A stretch of DNA of 64,000 bases, from NCBI GenBank assembly GCA_009760855.2, contig WPIO01000020.1, forward strand, positions 4,007,501-4,071,500. The letters are read 5' to 3'. The notes under the pieces were generated by a model. It did not search any database. It saw nothing but the letters and a program-made list of their open reading frames with translations, and had not been told where the DNA came from. Both the position numbers and the translations under genes were made by a program. This document shows positions 48,601 to 56,580 of the stretch, in pieces. Source of the stretch: Cristatella mucedo. Lineage: Eukaryota; Bryozoa; Phylactolaemata; Cristatellidae. Every line of letters starts with the position of its first letter. Position 1 is the stretch's first letter.

Positions 48601-50087
48601 AGCTGCATAAAATTGCTGAAATTTGGATCTGCTTAGGCCAGGATACAACATCTAAGTTGGTCCATGGATGTGTGACATTTCGTCTCGACTTCTGTAACTC
48701 ACTGCTTGTAGGTCTACCGGTGTATGCAATCAGGTGCTTACAGCTGGTGCAAAACTCTGAAGCTAGACTCGTCTGTGGTGAGCGTCACAATTGCCACATG
48801 CTAAAAAAATGCTAGCTGATTTAACAGCCTCTTTTTGCATAGCAACAGAAGAGCCTTTGCAGCTATCACCACTGCTTGCAGTGGCCATAAAGGATCACCC
48901 ACGGCAGTATTCGAATCCACGACCTCGGGTCCGAGGTCGTGAAAAGCAACCGCCTTACCTAGTGCGCCACCACGGCCACTTCTCGCCGACCTACACTGGC
49001 TACCAGTCAAACTACGCATCAACCTCAAGGTTTTTGTCACTCACTTTCAGGCCCCTTCATTCTTTGGCTCCAGTCTACCTATACTGCCCCACCAGGCTGA
49101 GCCCGTGCGGCCAGCTTTTCGGAATGTAGTTGTTTACCTATACCTCGTACAAAGCTCAAATCCTTTGGAAACGTTTAGTTCGTGTGCTCCCAAAGCCCTG
49201 AATTCTCTCCCGACTTACGTCACGACATTCTCATACTTGTCCACATTTAAAAAGAAACTGAAAACACATGTATTTATTACAGCATTTAGTGGGTCCCTGT
49301 GACTCGTCCTTAATGTGCTTGTGAATACTGTCACTGTGCATGCTGACACTGTGCATGCTGACACTGTGCATGCTGACACTGTGCATGCTGACACTGTGCA
49401 TGCAGCCACTAACCATATTTCTTTTCTTGCTGTTTATTGAGCATGCCACCACTGACGATTGGATTGTGTTTTCTTTGCAGCTAATGTAAAGCGCATAGAG
49501 ATAAATTGAGTTCTCTGAGGACGCTTTATCAGAATTATTATTGTTGTTAGTACTGCTTAAATTTCAGGAACCGCACTTGTATACTGTTCGAAAATGACTG
49601 GCTAAAGAGTTAGAAACTTACCGTGTATCAAGCTCCTGTCTTTTAGGTGATCGTTGAGAAGTCGTCGGATCAACAGCTCGCTTTCTACCGGCCTGTGATG
49701 TTTGGTCACCCAGGCATTCAGGCATCAAGGAATGAGAAGCACTGCCTCGTTCAGTGTCAATAACCTGTTCAACTTTAGGGTCGGTTTCGACTACAGAACA
49801 AAGTTTTTGAACAATAAGGTCAACGCTAGCCGATAATTTTCGGACAAAAATCGCCTATCGGTTGAAGATTCTTGCACCGAAAAATTCTTAAGTCCGGAAG
49901 CTCAATTACGACAAGATGAGCAAGGTCAGCTTCGTCAGTGTATTCGCTAGAACAGCAATCAAGATTGAAGAATGTAAACATCGGAGTAGCCTTACCGTTG
50001 TTAATAGCCGTAGATGTGTCTGAGGTTTCAGAGGACATCACTGCTTCACTTGTTTTGCTCTGTGACGGCTGCCAAACGGTGCACAAG
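37660..50087 (-). CDS. Gene 1: ten-finger C2H2 zinc-finger protein, 13 exons
   Basis: Exons (minus): 50,087-49,622; 48,116-47,887; 47,744-47,601; 47,495-47,395; 47,281-47,161; 46,781-46,678; 45,785-45,721; 45,452-45,278; 44,688-44,496; 44,046-43,898; 38,504-38,451; 38,224-37,909; 37,709-37,660 (TAG stop). All junctions are GT-AG and in phase (2,1,1,0,1,0,2,0,1,0,0,1). From the ATG at 50,038, allowing for a one-base excess in exon 1, the sum is 706 codons. Residues 1-215 have no known domain. Ten fingers span about 225-545, each C-x2-C-x12-H-x3/4-H, with a TDERP linker between the eighth and ninth. The tail ends with a valine-rich acidic patch (VVAEEVVIGQEVVVV), perhaps an activation or interaction region. 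A nuclear DNA-binding factor is the likely role; I cannot name an orthologue. An acceptor before exon 1 implies a further 5' exon. Confidence 0.85.
39200..39595. other. Gene 1 intron, unrecognised
   Basis: Intronic sequence with no open frame or shared repeat, apart from a short resemblance of 39,545-39,590 to 37,565-37,615 (GCACGACCG, then TTGCCA.C.TAATG). Confidence 0.35.
39596..40440 (-). mobile_element. L2 family 2, internally deleted
   Basis: The 3' UTR is present at 39,596-39,795. It joins directly to the N-terminal RT region, frame 40,287-39,910 with SPKDPIPLSLW and KSAIVRPILKSLN. The RT palm and C-terminal region are missing, so the element suffered a large internal deletion. It lies in a gene 1 intron in the sense orientation. 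Confidence 0.82.
40443..40775 (-). mobile_element. L2 family 1 copy D, 3' end with an expanded CT tract
   Basis: Tail (AATAATAAT...TGCACTTGATAAAGCGCCCTCAGAGAACT), then the hairpin arm, where the normal ATCTCTCTCTAGG has grown into a CT run. The 3' UTR follows (GGTTAGGGGTGACATGCACAGGG). The copy ends near 40,775, close to the end of the RT frame. Confidence 0.88.
40494..40556. repeat. (CT)n microsatellite inside L2 tail
   Basis: About 30 CT units replace the short ATCTCTCTCTAGGC segment found in other L2 copies (for example near 1,590). This is a clear case of a microsatellite born from a seed within a mobile element. Confidence 0.95.
40776..41344. other. Gene 1 intron, unrecognised
   Basis: No shared repeat or splice-flanked exon seen. 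A short plus frame at 41,023 encodes a hydrophobic stretch but has no supporting context. Confidence 0.35.
41345..42345 (+). mobile_element. L2 family 1 copy E, 5'-truncated
   Basis: A 251-codon uninterrupted plus frame (41,351-42,106) begins [19 protein letters not shown] and covers the RT C-terminal third (SRLDFCNSLLTGLP, LHWLPVKQRIGFK, WNSLPTCVRTSP). The 3' UTR, hairpin and (TTA)n tail are intact. The frame is open and the tail clean, so this is a relatively young copy. It is antisense in a gene 1 intron. Confidence 0.95.
42460..43690 (-). mobile_element. L2 family 2, decayed copy
   Basis: The sequence parallels 7,975-10,135: the 3' UTR (GCACTCGCTGCCTAAGTG), the C-terminal RT region, the segment before GAGCAGCAGTTCAGTTTTATTGTC, and the GACCCCCCCACGACACGG block. 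Many stops and indels leave no long frame. Unlike the 8-kb copy it has no nested insertion, so it shows the unoccupied site. Confidence 0.85.
43898..47744 (-). CDS. Gene 1 zinc-finger exon cluster (eight exons)
   Basis: Eight exons encode the ten fingers. Their first cysteine pairs read CKLC, CTLC, CPLC, CDQC, CDVC, CKVC, CDVC, CDKC, CQVC and CNDC. Several introns cut fingers in the middle, for example CTLCDYA|A, CPLCSKGFVQEYK|LRNH, FKCK|VC and TARQLT|NHRISH, and every rejoined finger has exact C2H2 spacing. That spacing independently confirms the splice model. Introns contain a (GA)n tract, a SINE-A and a possible SINE-B relic. Confidence 0.88.
45050..45185 (-). mobile_element. Possible SINE-B relic
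   Basis: CAACTGCCTCTTTTCTGTGTCAGCCGAAGAGCCTTAGTGGC and ACAGGACTCGAGCCTG resemble the tail and B-box of SINE-B on the minus strand. Homology is partial. Confidence 0.4.
45527..45673. repeat. (GA)n microsatellite with GGGA interruptions
   Basis: A run of AGAGAG/AGGGAG units within a gene 1 intron, between the exons at 45,785-45,721 and 45,452-45,278. It generates Arg-Glu and Ser-Leu open frames on opposite strands, which are artefacts. Confidence 0.97.
45830..46370. other. Gene 1 intron, unrecognised
   Basis: No repeat or exon recognised apart from a short direct repeat GAGAAATATAGAAATATAGATTGAGAG near 46,190. Confidence 0.35.
46372..46511 (-). mobile_element. SINE-A
   Basis: Well-preserved copy: TATTCATTTTTATAGCGCCCTAAGAGAACTTAATCTCT...GGTGCTTTACA, then GGCCTCGAACCCACGACCTCAG and the A-box end ACCGGACCAAACCAGC. 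It is in a gene 1 intron. Confidence 0.83.
48798..48975 (-). mobile_element. SINE-B nested in L2
   Basis: Minus-strand copy with B-box (TATTCGAATCCACGACC on the plus strand), GTGAAAAGCAACCGCCTTACCTAGTGCGCCACCACGG head and TGCTAGCTGATTTAACAGCC tail. GCCAC occurs at both junctions with the L2 and may be part of the target duplication. Confidence 0.87.
49325..49402. repeat. 15-bp minisatellite in L2 3' UTR
   Basis: The unit CATGCTGACACTGTG is repeated about five times. Other L2 copies have one or two related units (GTGCTGACACTGTTCATGCTG type), so this is local expansion. Confidence 0.95.
49622..50087 (-). CDS. Gene 1 first visible exon, with a frame break
   Basis: Acceptor TTTTTTGCTGCAG precedes 50,087 and donor CACG|gtaagt follows 49,622. 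Two long open segments abut: one from the ATG at 50,038 (MSSETSDTS) to the T5 run, and one reading VRKLSASVDLIVQKL to the donor. They are one base out of register at the homopolymer 49,846-49,850. Removing one base gives a continuous frame whose phase fits the next exon. A sequencing error, a real frameshift allele or a tiny unrecognised intron would each explain it. Confidence 0.65.
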
Positions 50088-50536
50088 CTGCAGCAAAAAA
50101 CATGAAAAATATAATCCTACTTTCCAAATGCCTGTATTGTTACATACACAATCGCAAAGCAGCTAAACAACTACAGATAAACTTTCTGAAGCTGAGTGAC
50201 TAAAGAAACTAAATAAAGAAAAATCATTGCCAGCCTCAATCGAAATTTAAATGAATTCAAAGAGTTGCTCATTAACTTCACCCTTAGTCTTGGCATGGCA
50301 GAATTGCATGCAGCTGCTAACGATGGCACTCCAACTTTGCAGCTGTATTTTATCCTGATAGTTTATTATTCAACCCTTCGAAACACTGCCCCTCATCCAA
50401 TACAGTTTGCTCCACTGCAGGCTACATCGTCAACATTCAAACTCGAGTGTCAACGTCCACCTGCAATGTCAACGTATTCCAAAGCTTCATCGGATGTGCA
50501 CATTTCCTCCACTCTCAAGTCGGTCAAGTTACTTAG

Positions 50537-52250
50537 CATAATAATAATAATAATAATAATAATAATGCACTTTATAAAGCGCCCTCAGAGAACTGAATCA
50601 CTCTCTAGGCGCTTTGCATTTGCTGCCAAGGGAAATGCAATTGAAATGGTGAGTAAAATCATGCTTGATAAACAAACAAAAATGAATAACATGGTTAGGG
50701 GTGACATGCACAGGGACAGCATGTAAATGTGGTTAGTGGCAGCATGCACAGTGTCAGCATGCATAAGCACATCAAGGACGAATCACAGAAACCCACTAAA
50801 TGCTGTCCTAAATAGACGTGTTTTTTAATTTCTTTTTAAATGTGGTCAGGTCAGGGGATGTTCTGACGCAGGTCGGGAGGAAGTTCCAGGCTTTGGAAGC
50901 ATACGAACTAAATGCATGGTCTCCAAAGGATTTGAGGTCTGTACAGTGTATTGGTAAACTTTTGGATTCCGAAAAGCGGGTGGTACGACGCTTGGCCTGG
51001 TGGGGAAGTAGATCTGAGAGATAGGCTGGAGCCAAAGAATGAAGTGACCTAAAAGTGAGCGACAAAACCTTGAAGTCGATCCGCTGCTTGACCGGTAGCC
51101 AGTGCAGGTCGGCGAGAAGTGGTGTAATGTGGCAACTGCGACGCTCACAAGCGACGCTCACGACAGAAAAACCTAGCTGCAATTTTGCACCAGCTGTAAG
51201 CACCTGATTGCACCTGCCGGTAGGTCAGTAAGCAGTGAGATACAGAAGTCAAGACGAGATGTCACGAATGCATGGACCAACTTAGACGTGGTATCCTTAT
51301 CTAAACAAGCCCGAATTTTAGCAATGTTATGTAGCTGAAAGTAGGCAGACTTGACTGTGGACCTGATGTGGTCGTTTAACGAGAGGTCACTTTGGAACAT
51401 GACACCTAGATTTCGAGCTGATTCAACTAGAGATATGCTGGCAGAGCCAATTTTGAGAGTCAGCCTTTACAATCTCTGAATCGCACTGAGTTTGCCCATA
51501 ACAAGTAAGTTAGTTTTATCATCGTTTAGTTTTAGAAAATTTGCTGCCATCCATGTGCGGATGTCATCAATGCATGCAGCTAGTGAGTTGAGAGAATTTG
51601 AGGTGCTCGAAGGCTGGGAGGGATCAAAGCAAAGGTACAACTGAGTGTCATTCGCATAGAAGTGAAAGCCTATATTGTGCTTGGCAATCACATCAGCAAG
51701 AGGCAGAGTATAAACCATGAAAAGAACCGGACCTAGAACGGAGCCCTGAGGTACCCCATAATTCAGAGGTACCTCGGATGATCTTTGTCCATTCACGTCA
51801 GTACTTTGGAGTCTCCCACTGAGATAGGACCTGAACCATTGCAGAGCAGTGCCAGTGATGCCCAGGCGAGATGAGAGGCACTCTAGAAGAACTTTGTGAT
51901 CAATGGTATCAAAAGCTGCCGAAAGATCGAGCAAAACAAGCAGAGACACTCTACCCATGTCTGCATTCCTAAGTAAGTCGTTGTACACCCTAAGCAATGC
52001 TGATTCTGTGGAGCGATTAGCTGTAAAGCCAGACTGGAACTTACTAGCAAGGTTTGAAGTTTCAATATATGAGTTCAGCTGGTCCGCCACGACCCGTTCC
52101 AGTGTCTTTGATAGGAATGGTAGAAGGGAGACTGGGCGGTAGTTTCTCAAGTTATCTTGGTCGAGCGTCGCTTTCTTTAGAAGTGGCCTGACTACAGCTT
52201 TTTTGAAAGGTGCTGGGACATGACCTGAGGCTAATGACATATTAATGATC
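50537..52250 (-). mobile_element. L2 family 1 copy G, 5'-truncated
   Basis: The minus frame 52,252-51,467 (261 codons) covers the RT fingers and palm: [37 protein letters not shown] and the altered FYAND box. Further frames at 51,400-51,173 and 51,203-50,808 hold the C-terminal part, with frame breaks near 51,180 and 51,470. The 3' UTR and (TTA)n tail are at 50,537-50,800. It shares the YAND change with copy C. Confidence 0.94.
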
Positions 52251-52255
52251 ACCCT

Positions 52256-53245
52256 AGCGAACTCGTCCGCTAACGTCCCGTTTGCTTTTAGAGCTCACGA
52301 CTCAGAGCAATCGAATAGACCGAGGTCCTATAAGCCGATGGTCCTTGGGTGTGCTCTTGAATGCTCTCGACTGCTTGTCTGAGCAAGATGCCGTTCATTT
52401 TTCCAAATTCCCGATTATTGACGCTATCGATTAAAGCAGCATTTCAGATAGATATAAAAGAGCCAAATTCTTTCGGTCTTCTCGTTTAGAGTAAGAATGT
52501 TGCTACTATATCCATTATGTTGCACTATATCCATTGATCACGGGGGATCCACCGGAGTTCGTTTACGAAATAATTGAATTGAGCCGATTACTCGAATTTA
52601 AAAGCAACCTTTACCGCGATATTTCATGATTAGTAGCAGCTTCTTTATCAGAGTCTTTTGGTTGGCCTGCCAGTATTTGGTTGCAATAGTTTAGTATAGA
52701 CACAACCGCGAATACCTTCCGATTATTAGTCAATCCCTGAGTTAAAGACGTCCCGGTGCTAATCAAGGATTGAACATGATTTTTAGTTGTGGAAGTGATA
52801 CGATACATTTTAAGCGTCAAGCAATCTTCGTACGCTTAAATTACAGGCACTCGACAATGGTCGCTATGCGGCACTTCCACTTGCTAAAGAAGAATCGCTT
52901 ATTCCAGCTGTATCTCTAGATTTCCTATGAGAAGGAATTTCTTGTGCCATCGCATAGCTATTAGATTCTTTCCGATTAGCCGACCGGTAGAGCCGCACAT
53001 CTGCTGGGCAGATGCTAGTTAAATAAAGGTCAACCGATTAAGCGGCTTTACAGTGAGCGAACGAGAGACTCCTTGTCGCCGGTAAATTGCCCTATGAAAA
53101 CTTCTCCGCAACCCCGGCTTTACCTTGGCTCACACTGTACACCTCTCTAGGCTTCAGAATTGGCAAGAAAATAAGGACAATAATAACAATAGACATATGT
53201 CGCTGGCAAAGCCCCCTATTTAAACTTAATCTTTCTTCTGCCACT
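52256..53245. other. No gene recognised
   Basis: A/T-rich, with a 69-codon minus frame at 52,820. No repeat shared with the rest of the window and no splice-flanked exon were seen. Confidence 0.4.
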
Positions 53246-53248
53246 TTG

Positions 53249-53410
53249 ACAAAAATGCTAGCTGATTTAGCAGCCTCTTTTGTATAGCGTCAGAAGTGCC
53301 TTTACGGCTATCACCACCGCTTGCAGCTGCAATCAAGGATCGCCCATAGAAGGATTCGAACCCACGACCTCGGGACTGAGGTTATGAAAAGCAACCACCT
53401 TACCTAGTTT
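53249..53410 (-). mobile_element. SINE-B
   Basis: ATGCTAGCTGATTTAGCAGCCTC tail, GGATTCGAACCCACGACCTCGG B-box region and AAAGCAACCACCTTACCTAG head, all on the complementary strand. Confidence 0.85.
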
Positions 53411-54290
53411 GCAACTGCTGCAAGAGAATCGATACGCACGAAGTTGTAACTAGAGCGCTCAAAGGTAGCGAACGCTCCAAGGGAGAAAGGTTGGATGACT
53501 CTTGAGAGTGACAGTTCAGGCCGTGCGCTAGAGATACGGTGGGCGTAAGCTTTGCCTTGATGAGGCGTCAGGCTCAGCCTAGCAAGGCAAACGACCAAAT
53601 GGGAGTGGACCACAAAGGTACGCCATTGGACTGTAGGCCCCCTGCAGAAGAATGGGCCGAGTCTAATAGATTATCAGCCATTAACCTGAGATCGAATAGA
53701 AATACAGCGGTAGTAAGACTGGTTTCAAAAAGATTCTGGGGTTTCGGGAAGGGTAGTTGCCACGTGCAGTTGAATAGAGAGCGACTGGCCGAGCCGTAAG
53801 ATGAGAAGAACGACGGTGGATGGACGTAGGACTGAGGCGACAATTAGGTCGGACGCGAGACAATCTGCCCGAATGGAGTGCGGCTAGAGAACGCCGTGAC
53901 CAGCGATAGCAATTAGAGGCTCAGCCTCGCCTGTAGCATTCCGTCGCTTCTTCTACTGCTCTAAGCGTTGTCAGACCCGATCGGTGCGCTGGAGTGGGGT
54001 AAGGCGCTGATGAGCCGAGGTAAAGCCGGGGGAGAGGTTCTTCAGAGATTGCCCCCCCCCCCCGCACCTGCTACACCACTACCTTCTGTGTCGGAGCTCG
54101 AGCATAGACAAGTTGGGTGGGGTCGAGGAGTTGGTGCCGATCGGCCGCCACTCCCTGGCCGGTTCCAGGAGTTTAGCCGACCCAAGACATACGATCGGAT
54201 TTAGATCGCACAGTCCAGCCACAATGGGTGAGAGAGACAGAGAGGGAGGTGACACTAGGTAGACAAGCAAGATCCGCGATAGCGTCCCAT
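53411..54290. other. Unrecognised moderately G+C-rich region
   Basis: Contains overlapping open frames on both strands (53,539-53,799 plus; 53,843-53,574 minus) and a C10 homopolymer at about 54,052-54,063. No domain, splice pattern or shared repeat was identified. Confidence 0.35.
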
Positions 54291-54299
54291 ACGCTGCTG

Positions 54300-54955
<656 letters not shown>

Positions 54956-55339
54956 TGAGGTGTCGCTAGCCAGCATGTCAAAGCGAACGAGAAGACACTC
55001 ATGGCTGCCGGTTAGTAAACCCTCCAGCTTGCGACATCATGCCTACCTATTCACGAAAAGCCTACAGCGGCAAGCAGCTTCACGGCGGCGGGGGGGGGGG
55101 CGAAACGAAAGAAAGCTGACCGGTACCTGTGCGTCTGTAGACAAGGCATACACAATGCAAGGTCATCTCAGGTGGTGCGAACCATACTTCGGCCTCGCCG
55201 ATAACAGCTGAACGCTCGATCGCCTAAAGATTAGTTTCAGTTACGATAGCTTTCAAAGGAGCATGCTGGAAACTCTTCGGGAGCTCTCATACGTTTCAAG
55301 ATTAGGTCAAAGGCTCGGAAGAATCAAAGGAATGCGGAC
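54956..55339. other. No gene recognised
   Basis: Flank of the satellite, with a G10 run near 55,090-55,100. Nothing else recognised. Confidence 0.4.
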
Positions 55340-55479
55340 GAAATATAATTAATTTGTATAGCGCCATAAGAGAACTTAATCTCTATTCAGGCGCGGCACA
55401 TGCGCCACGGGGCTCAAGCCTACGACTTCGGCCAGACCTTGGTCGGGGAGAGTATTTTAACCACTGTACCAAAGCAGGA
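55340..55479 (-). mobile_element. SINE-A
   Basis: AATATAATTAATTTGTATAGCGCCATAAGAGAACTTAATCTCT tail hairpin and CGGGGCTCAAGCCTACGACTTCGG B-box region, ending CCACTGTACCAAAGCAGG. The 5' head is somewhat diverged. Confidence 0.82.
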
Positions 55480-55669
55480 TGACGAAGATTAAGTAGGCGT
55501 GCATTGCGAAGAGCTGCTTTTAAAACATAACCTCACTTTGATACCCTAAAGCTTGACTCGGAATATGCGAAATTCTCACCAGGCTTCTTTCGATGGTTCT
55601 ACAAAGTTAACCATTTAGGAATTTTTTAAAACTACCCGTCTAAAAAATATGGTAGCTCCTTCTGAAAAC

Positions 55670-56580
55670 CGACCTTAAACAGTCTTGGTGTCAGTCGGGA
55701 GCGAGTTCCACGCTTTGGGACCATACGAACTAAAGATATAATCCTCAAAGCATTTGAAGTTGAGTTGAGGTAGAGCTAAGCAATCTCAGTCAGAAAAGCA
55801 GGCGGTGCGTTGCCTAGCCTAGTGTTGGAGTATTTCTGATAAGTAGGCTGAAGACAAAGAAAAGAGGTACATATAAGTAAGTGACAAAACCTTAGAGTTG
55901 ATACGGTGCCTGATTGCAAGCTAGTGCACGTCACGAGAAGTGGTGTGATGTAACAACTGTGACGTTCTCGACGCACAAGCGTAGCTGCAGAGTTTTCCAC
56001 CAACTTTAAACGCCCAATGGTACCAGAAAGCCGTGAGTTATAGAAGTCGAGATGAGATGTCACAAATGCATGGAAAAATTAGGATATAGTATATCTTTCT
56101 AAGCGGGCCCAAATTTTTGAAAACTATGCAGCAGAAAGTTGGCAGACTTGAGGGCGGTGCTAACGTGGTTGTCTATTGATAGGTCACTTTGGAAAAGGAC
56201 ACCTAGATTTAGTGCAGATGCTACAGGAAATGTTGGTAGAGCCACTTAATAGTGTTAAGCTGCTTTCGAAATGCCAAGTCACACTTGATTTGCCTACAAC
56301 TAATAAGTTGGTTAAATAATAATTTAATCTGAGGAAATTTGCTGCCATAACTGTGCGGATATCAGCAATGTACGCAGCAGCAAGGGAGTTGAGAGAATTT
56401 GGCCTGCTGGAGGGCTGGGAGGGATCAAAGCGTAGGTACATGGCTGTGCATCGTGTGCATAGAAAGGAAAGCTTAGATTGAACTTGGCGATCAAATCGGC
56501 AAACGAGAGAGGGTACGCATTGTGATAAGAGGCTTAAGGAATACGGGTCCTCGGTCCAGGATTGAGCGTTGAGGCAAGAA
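55670..56580 (-). mobile_element. L2 family 1 copy H, decayed
   Basis: Scrambled frames preserve RERHSCYITPLL (55,960 area), a degenerate [21 protein letters not shown] (56,400) and the ANFLRLNYYLTNLLV segment. No (TTA)n tail was seen. It is much more diverged than copies B, C, E and G. Confidence 0.85.

Larger units (their letters stand above)
48228..49550 (+). mobile_element. L2 family 1 copy F with nested SINE-B
   Basis: Starts within the RT ([11 protein letters not shown] equivalent) and runs to an ATTATTATTG tail. The main frame, 48,297-48,815, is broken by a SINE-B at 48,798-48,975; the L2 resumes with CACTTCTCGCCGACCTACACTGGC. The 3' UTR has a 15-bp tandem repeat at 49,325-49,400. It is antisense in the intron between gene 1's first two visible exons. 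Confidence 0.92.

Noticed and set aside
49231-49452. Frame with repeated MHSVS units
   Set aside because: Translation of the 15-bp minisatellite in an L2 3' UTR.
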